From CAVPOO01 sp963707015 (GTDB taxonomy: Bacteria > Pseudomonadota > Gammaproteobacteria > Thiohalobacterales > Thiohalobacteraceae): a stretch of 64,000 nucleotides of DNA. Every line of letters starts with the position of its first letter. Position 1 is the stretch's first letter. Under the pieces are notes generated by a model. The model was not told the origin of the DNA and did no database searches. It was given only the letters and a program-made list of their open reading frames with translations. Below are positions 9,096-19,176 of the stretch, in pieces. The translations under genes and the position numbers were made by a program. The stretch is from positions 372,001 through 436,000 of the forward strand of contig CAVPOO010000009.1 of NCBI GenBank assembly GCA_963707015.1, written 5' to 3'.

Positions 9096-9146
9096 GGGGC
9101 TCAGATCCTGAAACCACGCATTGCGCGATCTCAGGATCTGAGCCCC
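9096..9146. repeat. Long palindrome in the duplicated leader, copy 2
   Basis: Arms GGGGCTCAGATCCTGA (9096-9111) and TCAGGATCTGAGCCCC (9131-9146) form a perfect 16-bp stem. The fifth stem pair is C-G here and G-C in the copy at 4203-4253, so both arms changed together. Confidence 0.8.
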
Positions 9147-9381
9147 GTGTCTGCAGTTTCCGCTGTATAGCAACGACGAATGGCGGTCTGATCCAAATGG
9201 CGCTCAGGCGGTTTCCTGCTCGAGCCATGTTGGACTAGACACGCAGTGTGTGCCGTAAGCCACCGGATTTGCCGGCAGGCACGCATAAAAAAATGCGTTG
9301 CGTTGCCTGGCAGCGCCTGGTGGGTTACGCAAAGAAACGCTAATCCACCCTGCATTTCGACTCAAATAAGGGCCATTCTGA

Positions 9382-9687
9382 TTCGCCAATGCAGAATGTA
9401 TCAAGAACAAACTCAGAGAGATCCGATCCGGTATGCAGGAGCCGCTGCGGGCGGTAATCCTCGATGCCGCCGCCATCAACGACCTGGACTCCACCGCGGA
9501 TGCCGCTCTGCACGAAATCCTGAACGAATACGAGGAACAGTGCCTGCCGATCTATATAGCCAATGTCAAAGGGCCGGTCAGAAGGGTCATGGAGCGTTCG
9601 GGGCTCTATAGCAGACTGGGCGGGAACCGCTTTTTCTTCAGCATCGGCGCGGCGGTGGAACGGGCCAGGCGGGATACCACAGTCTGA
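9382..9687 (+). pseudogene. C-terminal (STAS) remnant of a SulP transporter
   Basis: The open frame encodes FANAECIKNKLREIR and then VILDAAAINDLDSTADAALH. This is the usual SulP junction into a STAS domain, continuing to FFFSIGAAVERAR and a TGA at 9685. The membrane part is missing: in-frame stops lie just upstream (TGA at 9379) and the duplicated helicase leader starts within 30 bp. An internal ATG at 9433 could still give an 84-residue STAS-like peptide. Confidence 0.75.
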
Positions 9688-10008
9688 GCGCGGAAGCGTT
9701 GCGCGCGGCGTGCGCGTCGTTCCATTTATCCGGTTTCCACTGCCGCTCAAAGTACGCCATCCCCTGATCCGGCCTCGCCACCGGTGGGTTTGAACAGTGA
9801 TCCGAGGAAGTGCAACATAGGCCAACCTGAGTCCTTGCGTTGGGGGATATCAGCTCACCAGAAGCGTTTTCGCGCTGCCAATCATTGCCTGTGGGGCAGG
9901 GCCTGCTATGATCATGCCACAGGCTGTGGTTTGCCGGGCCGGATCCGGTGTTGGTATTCAGTCCGGATATCACCGGTAAGTTTCCATACCATACTAGCGA
10001 GGTGGGCA
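9688..10008. other. Intergenic, nothing recognised
   Basis: 321 bp between the SulP remnant and the PPK2 gene. It should hold the PPK2 promoter, but no convincing -35/-10 pair or repeat was found. Confidence 0.45.
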
Positions 10009-10887
10009 GTGGCGCGAAAATCAAAGAAAGACAAAAAGGGCAAGAAGGACAAGGAGATAACCAAGTCGCAGGGTGACCCGCAGGAAGATCTTCCCACTGA
10101 AAAACCGCAGAAGCTCTCCAACAAGAAATTCAATGCCGAACTGGAACGGCTGCAGGGTGAGCTGGTCAAGCTGCAGTACTGGGTGAAGGAGAAAGGTCTG
10201 CGGGTCATCGTCGTGTTCGAAGGACGCGACGCGGCCGGCAAGGGCGGCATCATAAAGCGCATCACCGAACGGGTCAGCCCCCGTGTCTTCCGGGTGGTGG
10301 CATTGCCGACCCCTTCCGAGCGCGAGAAAACCCAGCTCTATATGCAACGCTACATCACCCACTTTCCGGCGGCCGGCGAGATCGTGCTGTTCGACCGCAG
10401 CTGGTACAACCGCGCCGGCGTGGAACGGGTGATGGGCTTCTGCACCGAGGAACAGTACCTTGGGTTCCTGCATTACGCGCCCATCTTCGAGAAGGCCATG
10501 ACGGACGGCGGCATCCTGCTGGTCAAGTACTGGATCGATGTCGGCATGGAAGAGCAGGAACGCCGCTTCAAGGACCGCATCCATGACACGCGCAAGACCT
10601 GGAAGCTGAGCCCGATGGATACCGAGTCGTACAAGCGCTGGTATGACTATTCCCGTGCACGGGATGCCATGTTGACGGCCACCGACACAGAGTATGCACC
10701 CTGGTACATCGTGCACTCGGACGACAAGAAACGGGCCCGCCTGAACTGTATTTCGCACCTGCTCAGCCTGATCCCCTACAAGGATCCGCAGCTCGAGGAG
10801 GTGAAACTGGGCAAGCGCAACATGAAGGACAAGTATGACGACGAGGCTGCACTCAAGGGACGACGTTTCATCCCGGTCAAATACTGA
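10009..10887 (+). CDS. ppk2: Polyphosphate kinase 2 (PPK2)
   Basis: PPK2 enzymes transfer phosphate between polyphosphate and nucleotides in the cytoplasm. Walker A is FEGRDAAGKGG (about residues 70-80), and the Walker B/lid region carries DRSWYNR. The single-domain length of 292 residues fits the class I enzymes that favour ADP/GDP phosphorylation. A Lys-rich N-terminal stretch (ARKSKKDKKGKKDK) precedes the fold. The GTG at 10009 is chosen because GAGGTGG lies just upstream and the open frame before it has no family resemblance. The gene appears monocistronic. Confidence 0.92.
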   Translation: MARKSKKDKKGKKDKEITKSQGDPQEDLPTEKPQKLSNKKFNAELERLQGELVKLQYWVKEKGLRVIVVFEGRDAAGKGGIIKRITERVSPRVFRVVALPTPSEREKTQLYMQRYITHFPAAGEIVLFDRSWYNRAGVERVMGFCTEEQYLGFLHYAPIFEKAMTDGGILLVKYWIDVGMEEQERRFKDRIHDTRKTWKLSPMDTESYKRWYDYSRARDAMLTATDTEYAPWYIVHSDDKKRARLNCISHLLSLIPYKDPQLEEVKLGKRNMKDKYDDEAALKGRRFIPVKY

Positions 10888-11382
10888 GCTTCGACGGCTG
10901 AAGGTTGCCGGTCCTCCCGCCGGTTGACTGTCCGCGACGGGTTGCTGACCCGACCGGTTGTTACCCTGGCTGCCGCAGGAAGGAAACAGGTCGCTGGGCT
11001 TGGCGATTCAACCGTACTCTGCGCCTCGGGATGGCTCAACAATAGAAGCTCTTTTGGACAAGAGTGATGTGACATTAATCGAACGTAACTCCACAGGACT
11101 GATTCCGATATACTCGGCAACGGCCAGGTGGCTGGTCGCACGTCGATGTCATTACCAGTTAAATAACGAAACACCGATACTGCCCAGTGACTCGAAGACC
11201 GGCAATCATCGTCGAACACCCATTCTCGGGGCACCACATGAAGCGCCATGGACGGTTGGTAGCGATTTAGCATTCGACGCCACACAAGTAGAATCCCGAA
11301 AATAATTCTCTGGTACCCGGGATTTGATCCATTCGGGCGATAACGAAATTTCCAGAGCATCCCGAGCGCAAACGGAGGACCC
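10888..11382. other. Intergenic, nothing recognised
   Basis: 495 bp ahead of the efflux operon. No ORF with family resemblance, no regulator gene and no repeat was recognised. The SD ACGGAGGA for the next gene lies at the end. Confidence 0.45.
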
Positions 11383-12597
11383 GTGGATAGCCAGCCGCAT
11401 CACCCAGCCGCCCAAAGACGTTGCCTGCAACGCGCCACCTTGGCCCTCCTCCCCGCCTTTGCCTTATTACTGACGGGCTGCGGCAAGGAAGCGCCCGATG
11501 CCCAGCGTCCGCCTCCCGAGGTCACCGTGATGACGGTGACGCCGACGACGATCCCCTACTCCCCGACGTTCGTCGCGCAGACGGAGAGTTCCCGGCAGGT
11601 GGATATTGTGGCCAGGGTTTCCGGCTTCCTGGACAAGATCGCCTATTTGGAAGGCGACCTGGTCACGGAAGGCCAAGTCCTCTTCCAGATGGATCCCAAG
11701 CCGTTTCAGGCGCAACTGGATGCGGCGAAGGGCGCGCGCGCCGAGCAGGCGGCCCGGCTGCAGACCGCCCGCCAGAACCTGGCGCGGGTGAAGCCCCTGG
11801 CCGCCGAGAACGCCGTGAGCAAGAAGGACCTGGACGACGCGATCGGCCAGGCGCAGGCGGCTGCGGCGGCGGTCGAGTCCGCCGGGGCGCAGGTGAGCGA
11901 GGCCGAACTCAACCTGGGCTACACCACCATCCGCTCGCCGTTGAAGGGGGTCGCCAGCCGGTCCCTGCAACGTGAAGGCGCCTATCTCGGCGCCCAGTCC
12001 CAGAGCGCTTACCTCACCTATGTCGCGGCCCTCGATCCGGTCTGGGTCAATTTCAGCGTCTCGCAGAACCAGATGGCGAAGATACAGGGGATGACAGAAA
12101 AGGGCCTGCTGATCCAGCCAACAAACCGGGACTACGACGTGGAACTCATGTTGCCCAGTGGCAACATATACGCCCACACGGGCAAGATCAACTTTGCAGA
12201 TCCCTCGTTCAGCCAGGATACCGGCTCGTTTCTGGTACGGGCGTCGTTCCCGAATCCGAAGGCGGAGCTGCGCCCCGGGATGTTCGTGACCGCCATCGTG
12301 AAGGGCGCGGTGCGTCCGAACGCCATCGTCATTCCCCAGCTCGCCGTGCAGCAGGGTTCCAACGGCCATCTGGTGTATGTCGTGCGGGAGGATGGCTCCG
12401 CGGAAGTACGACCAGTGGTGGTCGGTGACTACGAGGGGGACAAGGACATCGTGATCGTCAACGGGCTGCAGGCCGGGGACCGTGTCGTGGTGGAGGGCGT
12501 GCTCAAGGTGGTCGCCGGCCAGCCGGTGAAGATCGCCGCGCCGGCAGCGGATAAAGACCAGCCCGCGGAAGCGGCGCAGAGCCAGGCGGCCGACTGA
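11383..12597 (+). CDS. RND efflux periplasmic adaptor lipoprotein (AcrA/MexA type)
   Basis: This 404-residue membrane-fusion protein links the RND pump to the outer-membrane channel. The signal peptide ends in a lipobox (LLTGC, Cys near residue 33). It is followed by a lipoyl half-motif, a long Ala/Gln-rich alpha-hairpin (AAKGARAEQAARLQTARQ), the second lipoyl half (LNLGYTTIRSPLKG) and a beta-barrel domain. The start is GTG with SD ACGGAGGA. Its stop overlaps the next start by one base (TGATG). It is the first gene of a three-gene tripartite efflux operon. No local transcriptional regulator is seen. Confidence 0.95.
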   Translation: MDSQPHHPAAQRRCLQRATLALLPAFALLLTGCGKEAPDAQRPPPEVTVMTVTPTTIPYSPTFVAQTESSRQVDIVARVSGFLDKIAYLEGDLVTEGQVLFQMDPKPFQAQLDAAKGARAEQAARLQTARQNLARVKPLAAENAVSKKDLDDAIGQAQAAAAAVESAGAQVSEAELNLGYTTIRSPLKGVASRSLQREGAYLGAQSQSAYLTYVAALDPVWVNFSVSQNQMAKIQGMTEKGLLIQPTNRDYDVELMLPSGNIYAHTGKINFADPSFSQDTGSFLVRASFPNPKAELRPGMFVTAIVKGAVRPNAIVIPQLAVQQGSNGHLVYVVREDGSAEVRPVVVGDYEGDKDIVIVNGLQAGDRVVVEGVLKVVAGQPVKIAAPAADKDQPAEAAQSQAAD

Positions 12598-15500
12598 TGT
12601 TCACCCACTTCTTCATCGACCGGCCGATCCTTTCGGCCGTGATCTCCATCCTGATCGTGCTCGGCGGCGCGGTTGCCATGTCCGTGGCGCCCATCGAGCA
12701 ATATCCGGAAATGGCGCCGCCCCAGGTGCAGGTCGAGGCGCGCTACCCGGGGGCGACGGCGGAGGTCATCGCCAACACCGTGGCCTCGCCCATCGAGGCC
12801 CAGATCAACGGAGTGGATGATCTCCTCTACTTCTATTCCACCAGCTCCTCGAGCGGCAACGTCACCATTAACGTCTTCTTCCAGCCCGGCACCGATTCCG
12901 ACATCGCCCAGGTGAACGTCCAGAACCGGGTGAGCCAGGCCATGTCGCAGCTCCCCCAGGCCGTGGTACAGCAGGGCATCACGGTGGACAAGCAGTCGTC
13001 GAGCCTCATGATGGTGCTTTCCCTCTACTCGCCCGACGACCGCTATGACGCCACCTATCTCGACAACTATTCCAACCTTTACGTCCTGGAAGAACTGAAG
13101 CGGGTGCCCGGAGCGAACCGGTCCTCGGTGCTGGGCCTGCCCGACATCGCCATGCGGGTGTGGCTGCAGCCCGACCGCATGGCCCAGCTCGGTATCACCG
13201 TGCAGGAGGTGGCTGCCGCGATCCAGAGCCAGAACCAGACCTTCGGCATCGGTCAGCTGGGCGCCCAGCCCATGCTCCCCACCGTGGAGCAGCAGTTCGT
13301 GGTGACCGCCCAGGGGCTGCTTACCATGCCGGAGGAGTTCGAGGACATCATCGTGCGGGCCGCGAAGGAAGGCACGGCCATCGTCCGCGTCAAGGACATC
13401 GGGCGCGTCGAGCTGGCCAGGCGGGACTATTCCATTTCCAGCCGCATGAACGGCAAGATGGCGACCACCATCGCCGTCTACCAGCAGCCGGGCGCCAACG
13501 CCGTGGAAGCCGCCAGCGCGGTGCGCAAGCGCATGGAGGAGCTCAAGCAGCAATTCCCCACCGGCCTCGACTACAAGATCGTGCTGGACACCAGCCAGTT
13601 CACCCTGGCCTCCATCGACAAGGTGGTGCACACCTTCTTCGAGGCGGTGGTGCTGGTGGTGGCGGTGGTGTTCCTGTTCCTGCAGTCCCTGCGGGCTACC
13701 ATCATCCCGATCCTCGCAGTGCCGGTTTCCATCATCGGTACCTTTATCGGCATGCACCTGCTCGGCTTCTCGGTCAACATGCTGACGCTGTTCGGCATGA
13801 TCCTCGCCATCGGCCTGGTGGTGGACGATGCCATCGTGGTGGTGGAGAACGTCGAGGTCAACCTGACCAAGCGCGGGCTCTCCTCGCTGGAGGCCGCTAA
13901 GCAGGCCATGACCGAGATTGCCGGCGCGCTGATCTCCATCGTCCTGGTGTTGGTCTCGGTGTTCCTGCCGGTCGCGTTCCTCGGGGGCGTGACCGGGACT
14001 CTGTACAAGCAGTTCGCCATGACCATTTCCATTTCCATGGTGATCTCCGGAATCATGGCGCTCACCCTGTCGCCGGCACTCGCCGCCATCATCATCAAGG
14101 CCCACCACGGGGAGAAGAACCGTTTCTTCCAGGCCTTCGAAAACGGCTTCGAGCGCCTGCGGCAGGGCTACATCGGCCTGGTCGCCCGCGTAATCCAGGC
14201 CTGGCCCGTATCGCTCGCGGTGTTCGGTGCGATCATCGCCGGCATCCTGTTCATGTTCAAGATCATCCCCGCGAGCTTCGTGCCGGAAGAGGACCAGGGA
14301 TATTTTTTCGTGGTGGCCCAGGTGCCGGACACCGCAAGCCTCAATGTGGTCGGCGATTTCACCCGCCAGATCGAAAAAATCATGCGGGAGGACCCCGCGG
14401 TGCAGGACGTCGGCACCGTCGACGGTTACAGCCTGATCGACGGACAATTTTCCAATAACAGTGCCATCCTGTTCGGTCTGTACAAGCCGTTCGATGAGCG
14501 TCAAGACCCCTCGCTGCTAACCTTCGACACCCTCAAACGCCTGAATGCCCGGTTCTACGGGATTCCGGACGGATTCGCCTTTGCCCTCAACCCGCCGTCC
14601 ATTCCCGGCATGGGCACCACGGGCGGTTTCGAGTTTTACCTCCAGAACCGGGGCTCGGGCGACCCGCGTGCCACGGGACAGGCGCTGGAGGCGTTTCTCG
14701 CCAAGGCGCGTCAGCGGCCCGAGCTGCAGGGCGTGAACACCACGTTCCGCGCCGCGACCCAGCAGCTGTTCGTGGATCTCGACCGGAATAAGGCCGAGGT
14801 GCTGGGCGTTCACGTGGGTGACGTATTCGAGACCATGCAGGCGTTCTTCGGCTCCCAGATCGCGGGCCAGTTCAGCCAGTTCAGCCGGGTCTGGTGGGTG
14901 GTGATGCAGGCGGACGCCGAGTACCGGGCCAAGCCGTCGGACTTCGACAAGGTCTACGTCCGCTCCTCGTCCGGGGCCAATGTGCCGCTCTCGGCGCTGA
15001 TCACCACCCGCTACGTCGCCTCGCCCAAGCTGGTGACCCGTTTCAACGGTTTCCCGGCGGTGAAAATCACCGGCAGCCAGGCGCCCGGCTACAGTTCCGG
15101 CCAGGGAATCAGCGCCATGGAGGAGGTCGCCCGGGAAACCCTGCCAGGAGACTTTTCCTATGCCTGGGCCGGCCAGGCGCTGCAGGAGAAAGGCGCCGGG
15201 GGTACGTCGTCTACGGCGTTCATTTTCGGTTTGATCGTGGTGTTCCTGATCCTCGCCGCCCAGTTCGAGAAATGGACGCTCCCCGTGGGCGTGGTGCTCA
15301 CGGTCCCTGTCGCGGTGCTCGGTGCCCTGCTCATGACCTGGTTCATCGGTCTGGAAAATGATGTGTACTTCCAGGTGGGCCTGGTGACCTTGGTCGGCCT
15401 CTCGGCCAAGAACGCCATCCTGATTTCCGAGTTCGCCATTGAGCGCGTGCGTCACGGCATGCCCGTGCGGGAGGCCGCGATCGAGGCCGCGGGTCTGCGG

Positions 15501-15788
15501 CTGCGCGCCATCGTCATGACCTCCCTGGCCTTCGGCCTGGGATGCGTGCCGCTGGCGATCGCCACCGGGCCCGGCGCCAACAGTCTGCGGGCCATCGGCA
15601 CCGGCGTCATTGGCGGCATCATCGCCTCGACCTTGATTGCGACGCTGTTTACGCCGCTGTTCTTCTGGCTGCTGGAATCCATGAGCGAGAAGTTCGCGGG
15701 CAAGAAAGCCCACGGACAAGGGACCGCCCCGGGCACACCGGCGCCGGACGCACCCCACGCGCCCCGGGACGGAAAGGGAGGTCAATGA
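12597..15788 (+). CDS. RND multidrug efflux pump, HAE1 family
   Basis: This 1063-residue proton-driven inner-membrane pump has the usual AcrB-like length. The N-terminus FTHFFIDRPILSAVISILIV is the standard TM1. The proton-relay aspartate pair sits in TM4 (GLVVDDAIVVVENV, about residues 407-420). The second repeat ends in MTSLAFGLGCVPLAIATGPG. Two large periplasmic loops hold the porter and docking domains. Substrates cannot be inferred, but HAE1 members usually export hydrophobic drugs, dyes and detergents. Translation is coupled to the adaptor gene by a one-base overlap. Confidence 0.96.
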   Translation: MFTHFFIDRPILSAVISILIVLGGAVAMSVAPIEQYPEMAPPQVQVEARYPGATAEVIANTVASPIEAQINGVDDLLYFYSTSSSSGNVTINVFFQPGTDSDIAQVNVQNRVSQAMSQLPQAVVQQGITVDKQSSSLMMVLSLYSPDDRYDATYLDNYSNLYVLEELKRVPGANRSSVLGLPDIAMRVWLQPDRMAQLGITVQEVAAAIQSQNQTFGIGQLGAQPMLPTVEQQFVVTAQGLLTMPEEFEDIIVRAAKEGTAIVRVKDIGRVELARRDYSISSRMNGKMATTIAVYQQPGANAVEAASAVRKRMEELKQQFPTGLDYKIVLDTSQFTLASIDKVVHTFFEAVVLVVAVVFLFLQSLRATIIPILAVPVSIIGTFIGMHLLGFSVNMLTLFGMILAIGLVVDDAIVVVENVEVNLTKRGLSSLEAAKQAMTEIAGALISIVLVLVSVFLPVAFLGGVTGTLYKQFAMTISISMVISGIMALTLSPALAAIIIKAHHGEKNRFFQAFENGFERLRQGYIGLVARVIQAWPVSLAVFGAIIAGILFMFKIIPASFVPEEDQGYFFVVAQVPDTASLNVVGDFTRQIEKIMREDPAVQDVGTVDGYSLIDGQFSNNSAILFGLYKPFDERQDPSLLTFDTLKRLNARFYGIPDGFAFALNPPSIPGMGTTGGFEFYLQNRGSGDPRATGQALEAFLAKARQRPELQGVNTTFRAATQQLFVDLDRNKAEVLGVHVGDVFETMQAFFGSQIAGQFSQFSRVWWVVMQADAEYRAKPSDFDKVYVRSSSGANVPLSALITTRYVASPKLVTRFNGFPAVKITGSQAPGYSSGQGISAMEEVARETLPGDFSYAWAGQALQEKGAGGTSSTAFIFGLIVVFLILAAQFEKWTLPVGVVLTVPVAVLGALLMTWFIGLENDVYFQVGLVTLVGLSAKNAILISEFAIERVRHGMPVREAAIEAAGLRLRAIVMTSLAFGLGCVPLAIATGPGANSLRAIGTGVIGGIIASTLIATLFTPLFFWLLESMSEKFAGKKAHGQGTAPGTPAPDAPHAPRDGKGGQ

Positions 15789-15789
15789 T

Positions 15790-17286
15790 ATGCGTGCGTT
15801 GCTGATTCCCGTCACCGCAACGTTGTTTCTGTCCGGTTGCATGATGGCCCCGGACTACGTACGCTCGCCGGTAGACAGTCCCGATGCGTGGCGCGTCGAC
15901 TATCCGGACGCCGCGGATACCGCCAACGTCCGCTGGTGGGAGCTGTTCAACGATCCGGTGCTCAACGAGCTCATAGACACGGCGCTCCGGGAGAACAAGG
16001 ACGTGCGCATCGCGGCTGCCCGGGTGGAGGAATTCGCCGCGCGCGTGGATATCTTCCGCGCCGGCTACTTCCCGCAGATCGGCTATGACGGCGAGGCCAC
16101 CCGCAACCGCGTCTCGCGCGAGGTCTACGGCGGCGGGGCCGTAAACGAGCGCAAATACAACAACTACGCCGCCGCCGCGAGCCTGGGCTGGGAACTCGAC
16201 CTTTGGGGCCGCATTCGTAACGCCACCGAAGCGGCGCGCGCCGAGCTGCTGGCGCAGGAGGAGAACCGGCGCGCGGTGATCCTGTCGCTGGTGAGCGCGG
16301 TGGCGAACGCCTATGTGACCCTGCGCCAGTTCGACCGCCAGCTCGAGGTTTCCAAGGAGACCCTGGCCTCGCGCGCCGAGTCGCTGCGCCTGTTCGAACT
16401 CAAGTTGAAAGGCGGCGTGGTCTCCGACCTCGAGGTCGCCATGGTGCGTACCGAATACGAACAGGCGGCGGCCGCCATTCCCCCCATCGAGCGCCAGATC
16501 GCGCTCACCGAGAACGCATTGTCGATATTGCTTGGCAGCAACCCCCGCGCCATCCCGCGCGGCAAAAGCATCGATGCACTGGTACTGCCGCCGGTGCCGG
16601 AGGGCGTACCCTCCTCACTCCTCGTCCGGCGCCCCGATATCAGCGCCGCCGAGCAGAACCTGATCGCCGCCAATGCCCGCATCGGCGTGGCCCGCGCGCA
16701 ATACTTTCCCACCATTTCACTGACCGGTCTGTTCGGTTACGCGAGTGAGTCGCTCTCCGACCTCCTGGGGAACTCGGCGAACGCGTGGAGCTTCGGCGGC
16801 TCGGCGCTCGGCCCGATCTTCACCGGCGGCCGGATTTCGGCGGAACTGCGCGCCAGCGAGGCGGTGCAGCGCCAGACCCTGGTCGGTTATCTGCAGACGG
16901 TTCAGGGCGCCTTCCGCGACGTGGACGACGCGCTGGTGAGTGTGCAGAAATCGCGTGAAGAGCTGCTGGCAGAAGGCCGGCGCGTTTCCGCGCTCGCCGA
17001 CTACGCGCGCCTGGCCAAGCTGCGCTACGACGAAGGCTATACGTCCTATATCGATGTGCTCGATGCGCAGCGCAACCTGTTTGATGCCCAGCTGCAGTAC
17101 GTCAGCATACAGGGTGATGTCTACGGCTCGCTGATCGATACCTACAAGGCCATGGGCGGCGGCTGGATCGTGCAGGCCGAGGACGCCGCCAACGCCGTGG
17201 ATTTCCCGCCGGTGAAGCAGGACGTCCAGACACTGCTGGACTTTCCCAAACCCACGCAGCCTGCCGCCGCGCAGGCGACACCATAA
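15790..17286 (+). CDS. Outer-membrane efflux channel lipoprotein (OprM/NodT family)
   Basis: This 498-residue TolC-like channel closes the tripartite operon. The lipobox is LFLSGC. Two repeated TolC-type helical hairpins contain NARIGVARAQYFPTISLTG and LAKLRYDEGYTSYIDVLDAQ. The start ATG follows GGGAGG by 8 nt. It is separated from the pump gene by one base. It converges on the SulP gene, with about 100 bp between the two stops. Confidence 0.95.
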   Translation: MRALLIPVTATLFLSGCMMAPDYVRSPVDSPDAWRVDYPDAADTANVRWWELFNDPVLNELIDTALRENKDVRIAAARVEEFAARVDIFRAGYFPQIGYDGEATRNRVSREVYGGGAVNERKYNNYAAAASLGWELDLWGRIRNATEAARAELLAQEENRRAVILSLVSAVANAYVTLRQFDRQLEVSKETLASRAESLRLFELKLKGGVVSDLEVAMVRTEYEQAAAAIPPIERQIALTENALSILLGSNPRAIPRGKSIDALVLPPVPEGVPSSLLVRRPDISAAEQNLIAANARIGVARAQYFPTISLTGLFGYASESLSDLLGNSANAWSFGGSALGPIFTGGRISAELRASEAVQRQTLVGYLQTVQGAFRDVDDALVSVQKSREELLAEGRRVSALADYARLAKLRYDEGYTSYIDVLDAQRNLFDAQLQYVSIQGDVYGSLIDTYKAMGGGWIVQAEDAANAVDFPPVKQDVQTLLDFPKPTQPAAAQATP

Positions 17287-17388
17287 CCGGCATTCCGGGG
17301 AAATGCTGACATCTCTATAGGGATGAGTTTTTTACTACACGGGCATGAGCTGTAAACCGTAGCCGCGTTTTTTCAGCGAGACTTTGCT

Positions 17389-19176
17389 TCATGGACTCCG
17401 GTCCTCCCAGTCCTGCCACTCCACCGCGTGGGTCTTGAGATAGCTGCTGACGGCCTTACCAATGGTTGGAAAGAATGTCTCATCGCCAAGCCGCGCAAAA
17501 AGTCCGAATCGCTTCAGCTTGTCCTTGACGGGATCCTTCATCTCGGCAAAGCACAACTCGATGCCCGCCGCGTGCAAGGTCTCGTCCAGTTCGGCCAGCA
17601 TGTCGGCGGAGGTGATATCCACGCTGGTGACCGGTTCCGCCGTAACGACCAGCCAGTGCACCGGGGTGGGCGACGTTGCCACCGCATCCAGTACGCGGTC
17701 ATGGAACAGTTCGGCGTTGGCGAAAAACAGGGGTGCATCCCAGCGAAACAGGACCAGGCCGGGGATCAGGCGCGCATCGGGATAGCGCGTGATGTCGTGG
17801 TAGCCCTTGACACCCTCGGCACGACCCAGCACCGCGGAGTACGGGCGCCAGCCATCCCACAGAAATTCGATGACGGCAATCACAATCGCCAGACCGATAC
17901 CTGGAATCGCCCCCAACACGGCCACGCCGACCGTACAGACGACCGACAGCCAGAACTCCCAGCGCTGGATACGATAGATCCGTCGCAGGTCGGCGAATTC
18001 GAACAGCCCGATGGCCGAAGCGATCACAACCGCGGCCAGTGCGCTGGTGGGCAGGTTCTGCAACAGATCCGGCGCCACCAGCAGCAGCAGGGCAACCGAC
18101 AGCGCGCCGACGACGCCGGTCAGCTGGGTTCTGGCGCCCGCGGCCTCGGCCACGGGGGTGCGCGACGAACTGCTGCTGATCGGAAAGCCCTGAAAGAATC
18201 CGGCCGCCAGATTGGCCACGCCGAGCCCGACCATCTCCTGGTTCGGGTTGACATAGGTACGGGTCCGCGCCGCATAGACACGCGAGAGCACGCTGGTGTC
18301 GGCGAAGGACACGAGCGCGACGGCACAACCGCCGATCAGGACGGGGACTATATCGGCGGTGGTGATCCACGGGATGGCGAACGCCGGCAAACCTTGCGGG
18401 AGGGAGCCGAGGATCGAAACATCCGCGCGCGCGCCAAGATCCAGCACGCCGACAGCGACTGTCGCCCCGATCACGGCGATCAGGATGCCCGGTATGCGCT
18501 TGTAGCCCTTGAGCAGCAGGATTACCGCCAGGGTGGCTGCGCCGACCGTGAACGTGGCCCAGTTGGCCATGCCATCCAGCACCGCGGTGGCGATGGCCCA
18601 CAGGTTTCTAAGCGGTCCGCTGCTCTCGATTGAAAAGCCGAACAGCTTGGGTAACTGGCTGATCAATACACTCAACGCAATGCCGTTCATATAGCCGTAG
18701 CGGATCGGCTTGGAAAGCAATTCGGTGATGAAACCGAGGCGCGCCAGGCCCGCCGCGATGCTCACCAGCCCGGACACGATGGCCATCATGCCGGCCAGGG
18801 CGATGGCACGCATGGGATCGCCGCCAGACTGCTGCAAGACGACGGCGAGGATGACCGCAACCAGCGCAGAGTCGGGCCCCAGCACCAGGATACGGCTTGG
18901 ACCGAACAGCGCATAAGCCAGCAGCGGGATGATCGTTGCATAGAGGCCATAGATGCCCGGCACGCCCGATGCCGCCGCGTAGGCGATGCCAACGGGCACC
19001 AGCATCGTCGTCAGCACCAGTCCGGCCACGATGTCATGACGCAGCCAGCCTAACTCGTATTCGCGCAAGATTTGCAGCCCTGGCAGCCAGCGTATCCAGC
19101 CGATCTGATCGGAGGCTTTCTGCGGGCGCGCGATGCGGCCCGGTTCCACTCGGGGCGAGGAAGGCGGATTACTCAT
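17389..19176 (-). CDS. SulP family anion transporter with STAS domain
   Basis: This 595-residue inner-membrane transporter has the SulP core over about residues 30-440 (RHDIVAGLVLTTMLVPVGIAYAAASG begins the fold) and a C-terminal STAS domain (VVTAEPVTSVDITSADMLAE). Substrates in the family are sulfate, bicarbonate or other anions, and sequence alone does not decide which. SD GGAGCGATC precedes the ATG. It lies 103 bp downstream of a Ca2+/H+ antiporter gene in the same direction and may share its transcript. A second SulP gene, broken by a stop codon, lies at 21.3-23.0 kb, and a third fragment at 9.4 kb. Confidence 0.93.
   Translation of the reverse strand: MSNPPSSPRVEPGRIARPQKASDQIGWIRWLPGLQILREYELGWLRHDIVAGLVLTTMLVPVGIAYAAASGVPGIYGLYATIIPLLAYALFGPSRILVLGPDSALVAVILAVVLQQSGGDPMRAIALAGMMAIVSGLVSIAAGLARLGFITELLSKPIRYGYMNGIALSVLISQLPKLFGFSIESSGPLRNLWAIATAVLDGMANWATFTVGAATLAVILLLKGYKRIPGILIAVIGATVAVGVLDLGARADVSILGSLPQGLPAFAIPWITTADIVPVLIGGCAVALVSFADTSVLSRVYAARTRTYVNPNQEMVGLGVANLAAGFFQGFPISSSSSRTPVAEAAGARTQLTGVVGALSVALLLLVAPDLLQNLPTSALAAVVIASAIGLFEFADLRRIYRIQRWEFWLSVVCTVGVAVLGAIPGIGLAIVIAVIEFLWDGWRPYSAVLGRAEGVKGYHDITRYPDARLIPGLVLFRWDAPLFFANAELFHDRVLDAVATSPTPVHWLVVTAEPVTSVDITSADMLAELDETLHAAGIELCFAEMKDPVKDKLKRFGLFARLGDETFFPTIGKAVSSYLKTHAVEWQDWEDRSP

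Larger units (their letters stand above)
8164..9355. repeat. Segmental duplication, copy 2
   Basis: Counterpart of 3271-4463 in the same orientation. The left breakpoint is sharp at about 8164. The right one lies near 9355, just before the SulP remnant. Confidence 0.85.

Noticed and set aside
12429..14504. 691-codon open frame opposite the RND pump
   Set aside because: It mirrors the GC-rich codon pattern of the pump gene, with His/Asp/Gly-biased sequence and no family resemblance.
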